Of a stretch of DNA of 64,000 nt, positions 11,400-22,499 are shown piece after piece. Every line of letters begins with the position of its first letter. Within the stretch, counting starts at the first letter, position 1. The notes below the pieces were generated by a model. It was given only the letters and a program-made list of their open reading frames with translations, did no database searches and was not told the origin of the DNA. Source of the stretch: Phyllostachys edulis. Taxonomy: Eukaryota; Streptophyta; Magnoliopsida; Poales; Poaceae. Location: positions 8,788,441 through 8,852,440 of the forward strand of contig CM070561.1 in the NCBI GenBank assembly GCA_036346405.1, given 5' to 3'. A program made the translations under genes and the position numbers.

Positions 11400-14211
11400 A
11401 AGCCATTTTACGATCTCCTCGGTTGTGATGACTCCTTCGGCCCGGTATTTTCAAACTTTGATAAGCGTAATGCGTGGCTATCAAGAATTTTGCTAATCTT
11501 TGGTCGTAGAGGATTCCGTTGTATCGGATTCAAGTTTACTACATCAAGCGGGATCTTCTCTGTTGAAATTGTCGGGTTTTCCAAACGCGTCACGGTAAGA
11601 AACTTGTCCTATCGGTTTAGCGGTAGAACCGGAACTATGCCATGAAAAGCATATTTCACAGGTTTCACCTTTGACATGGGGACTGCATTTCTTCTAAAGC
11701 TCCTACAAATAATATATTCAAGAACTACCCCATCCACTAAGACCCGATTAACCCGACAATTATTAATAGTTGGTTCAGCGGCGATGGGGAACCTACCGTC
11801 GAGTCGATGGGATGGTGCGATCGTCTTTCTTTGAAGAAATGCGGTGTCCGACCACTTGAGTGCTTGATTACGCTTGGAGATTCGACGAGGTTGACCTCCG
11901 CTCCATGGACTTGAGATGGCGTCTGGACTCGTATGAAGAAGATCCTCCAAAAATCATGTTGGTGTGTGTTGGGGATCACGTACTCCATCTCCTCGTCGCC
12001 ATCCTTGTCCTTTTTGGGCTCGTTTCTCCATGTTCTGTATTCTTTGGAAATGGTCCTTTACTGCATAATAATCCTCCGCTTTCTTACGCCAGACCACGGC
12101 AGTCAGATCATGCCTACTCACGGTGAAGTGGACACCACTTCTTATTAAATGCGAAATCCTTGGTCGGAACTTTTGCTTTGCTTCAAGCGGCATAGTCCTT
12201 CTTGCCCTTCCCCGATCTTATGCAGGCAGCGAGGACTTCTTTGTCGTCGGTCTGCGGTTCTTTTTCTTCTTGAGAGACTTCTTGTTCTTTTTCTCTGTTT
12301 GTCGGCACAAGTGGCCGGGAATCTTGTGTTTCCGATCGATGGCTTCACACCACTCGATTGCTTCACTAGCGATGGCATATTTGTCCGCCATATCAAAAAG
12401 CTCAGCGGTTGTTCTTGGAGGGTTCATTGCTATGTCCTCCGTAAACCGCCGATTCCTTAGACTGTTTTAAAAGCTTTGAATAACGAGAGGACTCTGCGAC
12501 TTGGTATAGAGTTCTGAACTGGTGAACCTCTTGATATATTGGCGTAAAGTCTCATCGGATCCTGCCGGATTACGTGGAGATCGTCCTCCTTCCTGTAGCG
12601 ATGCGTCGCACCTCGAAGTTGGCAATCGAAGATCCTGAGTTGTTCCCAAGTATATATGGATCCGGCCAGGTAAGTTTAACAACCACGGCCAAGGCGGACC
12701 CTTCGAGCACGGTGGGTAAATAGTTGGCCATTACATTCTCATCGCCACCAGCTGACCACGATAGCGGTGGTATATATTTGGAGAAATTCAATGGGTTTTG
12801 AGTTCCATTGAATTTGTCCAAGTTGGCGGTCGGAACAAGCTAGGCCAACGCACGCCTTGGAGCCAGCAGAGAAGGCTCGACAACTGTGATTGATTCATGG
12901 CGTCTTCTCTAGGAAGGTGCGGATTATGTCGATGGGAGACCGATCCCTAAGATTGGAACGCTGGAACTCCGGTGTCCGATCCGATCGTGGACATTGATAT
13001 GATGTCCACGACCGCCACTTGGTTCAAGCGATGTCGAGATCGTTAGGTCCTAGTGGTGGTTCTTCTCGACGCAGATGGGGAGTATCCTCTTGAAATAGCC
13101 TTCTCCTCGTGACTCCTTGGTGGAATCGTCGAGGAGGTCTTGGTATCGATCGCTCTCTGGTATGACCATCTTGTCCCCTCTTGAGGAGGCGTTGGGACGA
13201 AGTCCTAGTCGACTTCTGAACCCCTCTGTTCTCGTCGCCTTCCGTTATTTGCATGGTGCATTGGAGAATTTCGGATACGACCTCGAGTTATACAAAACTA
13301 GGCGTTCTGCTAGAGCGAGATCGGAATTATTTAACATGTTTTGAATCGTCGCAAGTTTTGTCTGATTCTATCAAGGTCTCGGGTGGTTCATCTTGGTCGT
13401 AGGTGTACCGCTTCAACCTTCCCCGACCTTCGGTTTGTTCGATCTGTCGATCACTCTGGGTGGGGCGATGCGAAGCGAGTTAAGCGATTGGCGTCGATTA
13501 GTTCCGTTGCCTCCGGAAGTTGGTGCTTGACGCGGCGGATCATCTCTAACAACACGTGATGGCGTGGTAGAGAGTGTAGGACCGTCGCGAGGCATCTTGA
13601 TCTTCATCTCCGATCGCGTTGACCTCGTGCTTCGAGCATTGATCTTCCGATGAGCTTCCATCGTAACTAATGGAGAGCTTGTCAGTGCTTCTGCCAGAAT
13701 TTTCCACGATGGAGATCGGTCGGAGATGAGCACTTCCTGAGGTCTTCTCAGCCTGATCCGATGAACTGCCGATCGTATGCTGAGTGTGATCATCCCCACA
13801 TGGCCTACGACCAGTGGAGGTTTTATCGACACCGTTACCAGGTGACGGTTGACTCTTGGAATTGCCAGAAGCCGAAGGAGAGTATCTTTCAGCCATGATT
13901 TCATCAATGGTATATAGTTTTCCGGGTGATGAGGCTGAAACTTCTTCACTGTTTCACGGTCGAAAAGGCCGGCTTGGAAGATCCTCGGCATTCGAATCGG
14001 TCGGAACGGTGGTTCTCTGGTTGCGCCACCGTAGTGGCGGCGCATCTTCATCCATCCGATCGACCTCGCTAACGTCGGCGACGCGGCGAGCCGGCGGAGG
14101 AGGATGAGGAGGATGACTGCCATTTTCTTCCATGGCGCGGATACATCCTTTCATGTCGAGGTTGGCGTAGTCGACCGTCGAACCGATTTTCCTCATCCCA
14201 AACTCGGGCAT
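11400..14211 (-). pseudogene. Gag-protease region of element 1, broken
   Basis: A likely gag ATG lies at 14211, in the same context as element 2. Downstream on the minus strand come MDKFNGTQNPLNF (gag core, 12570-12821), MNPPRTTAELFDMADKYAIASEAIEWCEAID plus a lysine-rich tract (12218-12427), a degraded CPLH-type knuckle near 12130, and a degenerate protease segment NNCRVNRVLVDG near 11740. The frame shifts repeatedly. Confidence 0.75.
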
Positions 14212-14286
14212 AGTCGCATGAGCGATTGCGAGTTTTTGGCGAGATTTTCTTGAGCGAAAAAAAAATTCTTGAAACTTCGCCTTCTT

Positions 14287-14305
14287 CCCCACGGACGGCG
14301 CCCGG
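14287..14305 (-). other. Primer-binding site of element 1
   Basis: Immediately inside the 5' LTR the minus strand reads GGGCGCCGTCCGTGGGGA. It resembles the tRNA-Asp-type PBS used by several plant gypsy lineages, with mismatches. Confidence 0.55.
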
Positions 14306-14306
14306 T

Positions 14307-15023
14307 TGTCGGCGATCGAATCGCCGATCTTACGAAAATAAACGAGGAAAATGGCGTGGAATATCACGGAATGGAATGGGGGTCGCTCTTTATTGATATG
14401 AACCGGATTTACAAGATGTGGCTAAGTACTACCTGAATTACCTTGAATGGAGGAATGTTTAATCGACAATCGGACTTAGAATATGAGTCTAAGGCCGATT
14501 ATCTAGCTTCTAATTCCACCGCTTAGGCTTCAGTGCATATCTTTGCCTTGGCCTTGTTTTGTGTGTCGCCTATCGCCTCTCCTTCTTGTCTCTGTCGTTG
14601 TCTCTTGTGCTTCACCTTTAAATAACTTCGAAGAGGTGGCGATTACTCTGGAGAAAGACGTCCTTGGTGAAGCGTTACGATTGGTCGGAGCGGTAGAAAG
14701 TTAGCAATGTGCTAACTTCCTTGCGATTGCTTGTGAAAAGCTTAACCGTAGGGTGGTTAATAGTCGATGTCTCGGGGTTCTACCATCGCATGGTTTGGAG
14801 CGATAACACGTGTTCCATTCATCATACGATAAGAAATACCGGTTCTTTTCTGGCGGTTATCGGTCGGGATTAGGCACAAAGCCTCATCCGACTGAGGTAC
14901 CCATAAGTAACCTTCGGAATACTAACGACCGGGGAGGTCGTCGGTCTTAGGGGTTACGACCATGAAAACGTATGGTCTTTTATTATATATTAAAATAATA
15001 CATAGATGTTTTAATCCTCGTCA
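14307..15023 (-). repeat. 5' LTR of element 1
   Basis: A 717-bp direct repeat of 3096-3810, ending CCTCGTCA and followed by the TSD gcgcc. The two LTRs differ by substitutions and several small indels, so the insertion is not recent. Confidence 0.9.
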
Positions 15024-15192
15024 GCGCCTATAAAGAGTTGTGTTTTTAAAATATTTGGAATACCGGCTAACTAATTCCCAAACATGTTGGCTATATTCAC
15101 CGAAGGAGATAAATTAAACACATCATCCATGTAGAAGTAGTTGCTTTCCGTACGTACGTACACACCATCCATGTATACCAGACTAAAGGTGC
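15024..15192 (-). pseudogene. LINE-type reverse transcriptase fragment (upstream part)
   Basis: The minus strand reads NIANMFGN, a stop, LAGIPNILKTQLFIGA and then joins, across element 1, to SALCWSIWLCRND at 3090. The pattern MFGNWL-GI-K---R-GA-ALCW-IW-CRND is a recognisable plant LINE RT tail. Together with the 5-bp duplication it proves that element 1 inserted into this reading frame. The sequence from about 15140 to the element 2 boundary is short and unclassified. Confidence 0.65.
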
Positions 15193-15507
15193 TGTCGACG
15201 ATCGAGTCGCCGATCTTACGAAATAAAAGAAGAAAATCACGCGATATATCCTGGGAGATAATGGGACTGCTTTTTATTGAAATGAACTAGATTTACAGGG
15301 GGTGTTTTACGACCCGGATGGGGACTAATCCTAATTACACTGAATCTCACACCTGCTATGCTAATCAATCAGGCTTAGAGCATGAATCTAAGGCTGATTG
15401 CGTTGCTCTAATTTGATGTTGCTATCTTGCTTGTCTTCTAGATCGCCCTTTTGTCTTTTGCGCTTCACCCTTAAATAACTTCCGAAGAGGTGGCAGTTAC
15501 TCCTGAA
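15193..15507 (-). repeat. Truncated 3' LTR of element 2
   Basis: Matches the first part of 24210-24912, from TGTCGACGATCG to ggcagttactcctgaa. It then passes abruptly into internal sequence homologous to about 5765 of element 1. It lacks the part of the LTR that carries U3 in the minus-sense element. Confidence 0.9.
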
Positions 15508-15676
15508 TTTGTACAGATCTTCTAGCATTCCGGTCGTTTCCGACCAGAATGTTCCTGAGGACTAGGCACCCGTGGAAGTCCTCGTCTAAAGTACTTCTCA
15601 AGACAAAGTTCTTGAGGATAACGTGGTCAAGGAAGCCCCCGGGCAAGTGTCGGTGCTGGCAGTCATTTAGGATCCA

Positions 15677-16790
15677 TTGGTGATCCTAACTCCTTCAACG
15701 GAGATAGCTGCCCCTAAATACCCTCAACAGGTCCTAACCCCTGTTGGTAATCCCTCTCAACCTAACAAGTTCCCTTTTCGCCCCCGATTTATCGAGGATA
15801 AGGAGCTTGACGAGGCATGGGGAAGAATATCGGACCATCAAATCAAGATAGGTCCTGATATCATTTTTGCCGATTATAATGACGTGGCAATCCGGGTAAG
15901 TATCTACGACCAGTTTCATAGCTTTTCTTAAAAAGTTTATAGGAAACTTAAAGAAAAATGCTATTTATGTAGCATATGGTCGAGAATTTTGCTGTGGTCG
16001 GAGGACTGACCCAACGAATAAAGGACTTGGAGAAAAAACATTCTGAATTGGAAAGTAAGAACTTTCTCCTTAACCTTTCTTTTTCTTCAATGCTTTGTTC
16101 TTCTTTTGTTTAATTATTCTCCTTTATCATATTCGATAGATTTGGAGAAAATAAAAGAAGTGGTCGTGGCTGATAAAGCCAGAATAACCCATCTTGAAGA
16201 AGAAAATCAGGCTAAGGACCGGTCGATCGTAGAGGCGACGACCAGACATGAAACTTATGAAAAGACGATTGAAGGTAATTTGGTCGTAGACTTGACCTAT
16301 TAACCTCCCCTAATCATTTTTACTTACTACTTGTTTTACTCGTATAGAGCAAACTCAAGCATTGAATAGAGCAAAGAAGATTCTAGAATTTGAGCATGAT
16401 AAGGAGACGACTCTTGTGCAAAGTCTTGATGAAAAGATCCATGCATTGAACAAGATGATCTTTGATATGGGATCAGGATCAAATCCGCCTCCCTTAAGAG
16501 ATCCAACAAAGAAAATGACCTACTTGGGCCAACTTCTAGAAGATCTTAAGGGCCTACTCAAAACTACTCAAGAGAACTATGCCCAGACTATGAAAGAAGG
16601 CGTAGCTAGTGGAGTTGGTTTTACTTTGGCAAAATTGAAAGCTTCCGACCCTTCCATCAATTTTCAAGTTGTTGAAGAAGACTTCAACTGTTTGCCTAAA
16701 GATGCAAAAAAGTTTCTCAAGGAAATGAAATCTCTTGGAAACAAGGTTGCAGAGGAAATAGAAATCAGATCTCCATCAAGCAACAATTAG
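15677..16790 (+). CDS. Antisense spliced gene of element 2 (5'-truncated coiled-coil protein)
   Basis: Four plus-strand exons can be joined in frame: up to 15895 (donor GTAAGT), 15973-16054 (donor GTAAGA), 16140-16274 (donor GTAATT) and 16348-16790 (TAG stop). All acceptors end in AG and the phases agree (0, 1, 1). The product has KFPFRPRFIEDKELDEAW, then a long E/K-rich coiled coil (for example RIKDLEKKHSELE and ITHLEEENQAKD), then the conserved tail MTYLGQLLEDLKGLLKTTQE and GVASGVGFTLAKLKASDP. Neighbours are the pol gene, convergent on the other strand, and the 3' LTR. The N-terminal PF04195-like domain present in element 1 has been deleted, and an in-frame TAG lies just upstream of 15677. 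Function is unknown. It belongs to the antisense ORFs described in Tat elements. Confidence 0.65.
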
Positions 16791-17860
16791 TCTGGAGATA
16801 TTCAAGAGTAGGGTATTGTAATATAAGAATTATGAAATATATAAAACTTACCTTTTGCCATCAAAAAGTCGTTTGTTTATCCTTTTGACTTTTAAAGTAC
16901 TCAGATATGCCCTAGCCCCTGACTGATTTATAGGAGAAGAACTTTACTATATAATCAGTAAGCCAAGAAAACGAGAACTTGAAATCTTACCCATTCTGTT
17001 TGTTTTGAAGGCATATTCTGATTACATGATAAAACTGATCGTAGTAATACTAGGAAATCAATTTGGTCGGAACCAGTGTATGACTTTGACTAGTTGTAGA
17101 TCTGTTTTGTAATAATCAAAACACCAAACAAAGCAGTATATGATCGGAAAAAGACTTGTGTTGATGAAAGAACAAAATATACAAAGATGTATGCATTGAA
17201 TGATAAGCAAGCTTATTTATATATAGTATCTAAAACTGGTTGGAAGAACTGCTAAGAACTGAAGACATGAAACATACTTTGCGAAACGGATTCAGATGCA
17301 AGTCCGACTGGCAGCAAGGATCGTAGGAAAAGAACCGTCGCTAGGAAGCTCCTTCCAGTGGTCAGGACCACGTGCAAAAAAGGAGACATTTCGACTAGGA
17401 GGCTTTCCGTGTCCCGACCAGTAGCCAAACAAGAGTAGAATAGAATTGTGAAATGATGAAATATATCTTCATAATCTTAAGCACATGAATCACTACATGA
17501 AGTTATTGTTTATTATGCTCTTGTTACTCGTATGTTTCTTTGAGAAAAGAGTGTGGTCGCGTGTGGGAATCATTCAGGGAATGATCACAACTAGGACCCA
17601 TACAGCGTATGACTTAAAAGTCGTTGCTAAAGAGTAACAGAGATCCTTGTAAAGGATGTCGGAGAGAAGGTTGTCTTCTCCGACTAGTATAAATAACAAT
17701 TGTAGATGACCAGAGTATAGGTACAGACATATAAACAATATTGCTCGGCAAAATAAATAAAGGAATGACAAATCTTTATTTAAATGAAAAGAATTGAAAG
17801 AATGTAAAAAAATAATTAAACATAGAACTTACGCAATTGATCAATGTTCCAAGAATTAGA
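16791..17860. other. Non-coding spacer of element 2
   Basis: Separates the convergent antisense gene and integrase. It is colinear with 7041-8080 of element 1 and holds no conserved ORF. It could contain the terminators of both transcription units. Confidence 0.45.
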
Positions 17861-17959
17861 CAAAATTTGCCCATCAGACATAGCTAGTCGTACAGACCAC
17901 AGTGTAAGGACCTTCCCACTTGGGAGAAAGTTTGTTATGATTTGCTTGGTTCTGAATTT

Positions 17960-19223
17960 TTCTGAGAACCAGATCACCTACAGCGAGGCTACGAGGTTGC
18001 ACCTTACGACTATGGTACCTTCGCATGGCTTGTTGATAGACCGTTGATCGTACCAGGGCTTGGTTTCATCGCTCCTCAAGGAAATTGATGTCATCGAGTC
18101 ATCATTCATTCTGATCGTTTTCGTTAAAACAATCAGTTCGAGCAGAGCCAAGTTTTAGTTCTGGAGGAAGCATCGCTTCAACGCCATAAACTAAGAAGAA
18201 TGGCATTTCACCGGTCGCACGACTGGTCGTCGTTCGAACAGCCCATAATACAGAAGGGAGTTCTTGAACCCAAGCTCCTGACCGTTTGATTAACTGGTTG
18301 AACACTCGGCGTTTGATCCCCTGCATAATGATACCATTGGCTCGCTCAACTGCTCCGTTGCTCTGCAGATGAGCAACCGAAGCAAAATGAACCTTGATAC
18401 CAAGTTCATCACAGAATTCTTGGAATTGATTGCTTGAGAACTGGGCACTGTTGTCTGTGATTATACGACTGGGTACACCAAATCGTGTGATCACTTTTTT
18501 TGTGAGAAATCTCTTAGCGGCCTCAGTTGTTATTTTAACAACAGGCTCGGCTTCAATCTATTTTGTAAACGTGTCAATCATGACGAAAAGGAATTCGAAG
18601 CCCCCCGGGTGCTCTTGGGAAAGGTCCCAGAATGTCTAGTCCCCAGGTTGCAAAAGGCCAAGAAAGAAGAATGGTATGTAAAGCTTGTGCCGACTGATGT
18701 ACTTGTCGGCTATAAAACTGACATTGTACGCACTTCGTCACGAGCTCTTTTGCATCATGAAGGGCAGTTGGCCAATAGTATCCTTGCTGAAGGCTTTACC
18801 GACCAATGTTCTGTAGAAATGATGTGCTCCATAGACTCCTTCATGGATTTCGGTTAGCAATTTAATGCCATCCGTTTGAGATATACATCTCATCAACACT
18901 CCGTGAGGTCCTCGCTTATACAAGGTACTTTCGATTAGAGTGTATGATTTGACTTTTCGTGCTAGACGATCAGCCTCTACATCATCTTCTGGAATTATGT
19001 CATGCTGAAGATAATTGTAGATCGATGTCATCCAATCTCTACCCTGATCGCAACAGCGCCAACCGTCAACGACCTGTGGAGCATCCATGTTCTCATGATC
19101 AGTTTGTACGACTTGTAAAGAATCATGTATGTTCTTGGAAGGCTCGACCACTGATGGTGAATTGAGTTGCTCGAGAAAAACTCCGAGCGGGACAGTCGAC
19201 CTCGTGGAGGCCATCCGTGCCAA
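17960..19223 (-). pseudogene. Integrase of element 2
   Basis: The segment 18738-19223 carries the linker and the zinc-binding N-terminal part (LLTEIHEGVYGAHHFYRTLVGKAF). The segment 18102-18494 carries the core: GVPSRIITDNSAQF with the second catalytic Asp, and SNGAVERANG with the catalytic Glu, followed by TTTSRATGEMPFFLVYG. A frame change between the two segments near 18500-18740 removes continuity. The first catalytic Asp region is not in a continuous frame. The usual DNGTQF is DNSAQF here. The family would insert element cDNA into the genome. Confidence 0.8.
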
Positions 19224-19337
19224 CTAGTCTACCAAAAAGTTTTCCTTTCTAGGAATATGTTGGATCTGAAAGCCGAAGAAGTTCTTTTCGAGTTTCCGTA
19301 CTTCCGCCAAATAAGATGACATCTTGGCACTTGAGCA

Positions 19338-19590
19338 TTAATACTCTTTCCCTACTTGATTCGCTACTAGTTGAGAATCAACTTTCACTAGTAATCTGTG
19401 AATCCCGAGTGAACGAGCTGCTCGGAGTCCTACTAGTAAACCTTCATATTCTGCCACACTATTTGTAGCAGGAAAATTTAACTGGATGGCGTACTTGATG
19501 TGTTCGCCGATAGGGGATATCAAGACAACTCCAGCCCCGAACCTTTTAACATCAAGGAGCCGTCAAAGTACATTATCCACTCGTCGTGGT
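19338..19590 (-). pseudogene. Second (archaeal-type) RNase H of element 2
   Basis: The minus strand reads WIMYFDGS at about 19545-19570, then (in the next open segment) EHIKYAIQ, SVAEYEGLLVGLRAARSLGI and VKVDSQLVANQVGKEY. The Asp of YFDGS, Glu of AEYEGL and Asp of VDSQ are the expected catalytic acidic residues of an aRNH-type RNase H, a hallmark of the Tat clade. A degenerate first RNase H lies just upstream (19859-20305), so this element has the dual-RNase-H layout. Confidence 0.7.
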
Positions 19591-19858
19591 GTTCGTACTC
19601 GGGCCCTTGGGTGGGTTCAGGGTTCGTCCATTCGATAATGAATTTTGCTATTGCCTGGGACTTGATTGCTGTTCATGAGATGAAATGGAGGTCGAACGCC
19701 CCTAGCTTAACCGCCCATTTTGCTATTCGTCCTGATGATTCCCTATTTTCAAGGACTTGACCAAGGGGATACCCGGTTGATACGATCACTTTGTGGGCCT
19801 GAAAGTAATACCTTAGTTTCCTTGAAGCCATAAGGAGACCATAGAGCAACTTTTGTAC

Positions 19859-20900
19859 CTATGGGTACCTTTCCTTTGGTTCATGTAAGACTTCGCTTAC
19901 GTAATACACTGGTCGTTGGACGTTGTCACGCTCTACGACCAGTACATTGCTAACTGTCTGTGGCGTTGCAGCCACGTAAATTAACAATGTTTCTCCTGGT
20001 CTTGGAGAGGCTAAGACCGGGGTACTTGTAAGGTACTTTTTAAGATCTTCAAAGGCATCGTTTGCCTCTCTAGTCCACTCAAAACTTCCATGTTTCCGAA
20101 GAAGCTTAAAGAAAGGTAATCCTTTTTCCCCTAACCTTGCTATGAAACGACTTAGCGCTGCCATACAACCGGTTAGTTTTTGGACCTCCTTCGTGGTCGG
20201 AGGGTGCATCCGGTCGATGGCCAATATTTTTACTAGATTTGCTTCAATACCTCTAGCCGAGACTAGGAAACCGAGCAGTTTCCAACAGAAACTCCGAACA
20301 CACACTTTTCCGGATTCAACTTGAGGTTATGCTTTATCAAGTTATTGAAAGTCTCTTGTAGGTCTGGAATATGATCGCCAGTGTTGATGCTCTTTACGAC
20401 CAGATCATCAACATAAGCTTCTAGATTTCGATCTATCTATGGATTAAAGGTTTTCTGCATCAACCTTTGAAAAGTTGCACTAGCATTTTTTTGAGACCAA
20501 ACGGCATCTTAACATAGCAGTAAGTGTCGTGTGGGGTGATGAAAGAAGTTTTCTCTTCATCTTCTTTACACATATTAATCTAGTGGTAACCTGAATACAC
20601 ATCTAAAAAACTTAGTAACTCACACCCGGAAGTAGAGTCTACAAGTTGGTCAATACGTTGAAGGGGAAAATCATCCTTCGGACAAGCTTTATTAAGATCT
20701 ATAAAGTCAATACATATTCGCCATTTCCCATTATTTTTCCTAACCATTACAGGATTGGCGAGCCACTGAGGGTGGTCGACTTCACGAATGAATCCAGCCT
20801 TGAGGAGCTTGTCAATCTCTGACTGGATTGGCTCCTTCCGATCAGATGCAAAACGCCTGAGCTTCTGCTTGATCGATTTTTTGTTAGGCTAGAGAGTTAG
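19859..20900 (-). pseudogene. Reverse transcriptase and first RNase H of element 2
   Basis: The minus strand near 20640-20730 reads the DLNKACPKDDFPL block. The thumb/connection follows at 19859-20305 (LLGFLVSARGIEANLVKI, then GCMAALSRFIARLGEKGLPFFKLL, then FEWTREANDAFEDLK). The first RNase H then reads LLIYVAATPQTVSNVLVVER, in which the usual first Asp is replaced by Ala. This fits the known degeneration of the gypsy RNase H in dual-RNase-H elements. Stops interrupt the fingers/palm segment (20400-20640), including the catalytic region. Confidence 0.8.
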
Positions 20901-21390
20901 CCTGTGCTCGATCACCTCTCGGGGGGAATCCGGGCATGTCGGATGCCTGCCAGGCGAATACGTCCTGATTTGCTCGGAGGAAGGAGATGAGCGACTCTTC
21001 TATTTGGGGTCGAGTCTTGCCCCGACCAGTATTTTTCGGGTAAATGAGTCAATGTTTCCTGACCCAGGTGGCGACTTGGCGCTGTCCAGAGAAGCGCATT
21101 TGTCGAGTGGCACCTCCTTTGTCTGGTCGGAAGGCTTTGGCGTTATCTTTGGCCTCGAGTGCTTGACCTGCACGGTAGATGGATCAGCCTCTCTGGTCGA
21201 AAGTTCATCGACCAGTTCTAAGGATTTCCGATCACATGCGTAAGCCATTTTCTGATCTCATCGAACCATTATGACTCCCTTAGGTCCTGGTATTTTCAAA
21301 CTTTGATAACCGTAGTGTGTGGCTATCAAGAATTTTGCTAAAGCCGGTCGACCTAGGATTCCGTTGTATGCGGACTCAAAATCTACTACA

Positions 21391-22293
21391 TCAAACGGAA
21401 TCTTTTCCGTTCGAAGTTGTCGATCTTCCGAATGTGACCGATAAGGAAATTTGTTCTATCAGTTTAGCGGTGGAGCCAGGAACTATACCATGAAAGGCAT
21501 ATTTCACTGGTTTCACCTTTGACTTAGGAACCTGCATCTCTTCTAAAGCTCTCGAAAATAAAATATTTAAAGAACTATCTCCATCTATTAAGACTCGATC
21601 AACCCTACAGTTATTAATAGTAGGTTCAACAACAATACGAAACCTACCTGGTCGAGTCGAAGGGATGGGGTAGTCTTCTTTACTGAAGGAGATTACGATG
21701 TCCGACCACCTTGATGGCTTGATGATAGTCGGAGGCACGACAAGGTTGACCTCCCGCTCCATGGCCTTTAGATGATGCCTTAACTCGTACGAAGATGACC
21801 CACCAAAGATCATGTTGACCGTGTGTTGAGGCTCCTGGTACTCCATTTCTTCGTCGCCATCTTTGTCCTTCTTAGAACTCGTTTCATCGAGTTCCTGTAT
21901 TGTGGGGAGTGGTCTTTTACCTGCATAGTAATCCTCTAGCTTTTTTTGCCAGACTCGACAGGTGCGCAAGTCATGCCCTGCCTGCTGGTGAAGTGGACAC
22001 CACTTCTTGTTTTTCTGATATCCTTCGGTCGGAGCTTTTGCTTTGCCTCGACCAATATAGTCCTTCTTACCCTTTGTAAACTTCTCGGGAATAGCCAGGA
22101 CTTCCTTATCGTTGGGTCCGCGGTTCTTCTTCTTCTTGAGAGTTTTCTTATTCTTCTTCTCTGGTTTATCCAAGCCAGGTTGGGGGATTTTATCCTTTCG
22201 ATCAATGGCCTCACACCACTTAATTGCTTCGCTAGCGGTGGCATATTTGTCGGCCATGTCGAAAAGTTTGACGGTTGTTCGTGGAGGGTTCAT
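21391..22293 (-). CDS. Gag C-terminus and protease of element 2 (open segment)
   Basis: A 300-codon uninterrupted segment. In order it holds MNPPRTTVKLFDMADKYA, a basic tract KKNKKTLKKKKNRGP, a zinc-knuckle variant CPLHQQAGHDLRTC, an acidic linker, and an aspartic protease around NNCRVDRVLIDGDSSLNILF. The protease has IDGDSS where retroviral-type proteases have D-T/S-G, which is normal for this plant clade (LIDGGSSLNIL). It continues to YAFHGIVPGSTAKL. It would cleave the polyprotein. The frame breaks after about residue 270, where SVTFGRSTTSNGKDSV is not the expected sequence. Confidence 0.75.
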   Translation of the reverse strand: MNPPRTTVKLFDMADKYATASEAIKWCEAIDRKDKIPQPGLDKPEKKNKKTLKKKKNRGPNDKEVLAIPEKFTKGKKDYIGRGKAKAPTEGYQKNKKWCPLHQQAGHDLRTCRVWQKKLEDYYAGKRPLPTIQELDETSSKKDKDGDEEMEYQEPQHTVNMIFGGSSSYELRHHLKAMEREVNLVVPPTIIKPSRWSDIVISFSKEDYPIPSTRPGRFRIVVEPTINNCRVDRVLIDGDSSLNILFSRALEEMQVPKSKVKPVKYAFHGIVPGSTAKLIEQISLSVTFGRSTTSNGKDSV

Positions 22294-22499
22294 TGCTATG
22301 TCCTCTGTAAACCGTCGATTCCTTAGACCTATTTTGAAGGCTTGGATGACAGATGATTTTGCAACCTCTGGTATGGAATTACAAACCTGACTGAATATCT
22401 TGATGTATTGACGGAGAGTCTCATCAGAGCCTTGCCGGATTCGGTGGAGGTCATACTCCTTTCCAGGGCGGTCGTACGTGCCCTGGAAATTTGTAATCA

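Larger units (their letters stand above)
3096..15023 (-). mobile_element. Tat-lineage Ty3/gypsy retrotransposon, element 1 (complete, decayed)
   Basis: An 11.9-kb element lies between two direct LTRs (3096-3810 and 14307-15023) and is flanked by the 5-bp target-site duplication gcgcc (3091-3095 and 15024-15028). Gag, protease, reverse transcriptase, RNase H and integrase similarity all lie on the minus strand in the order gag-pro-RT-RH-INT, so the element runs right to left. A second gene region runs antisense (plus strand) between integrase and the 3' LTR. Two RNase H-like segments plus an antisense ORF point to the Tat clade. Every frame is broken by stops and small indels, so it is not autonomous. 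Confidence 0.9.
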
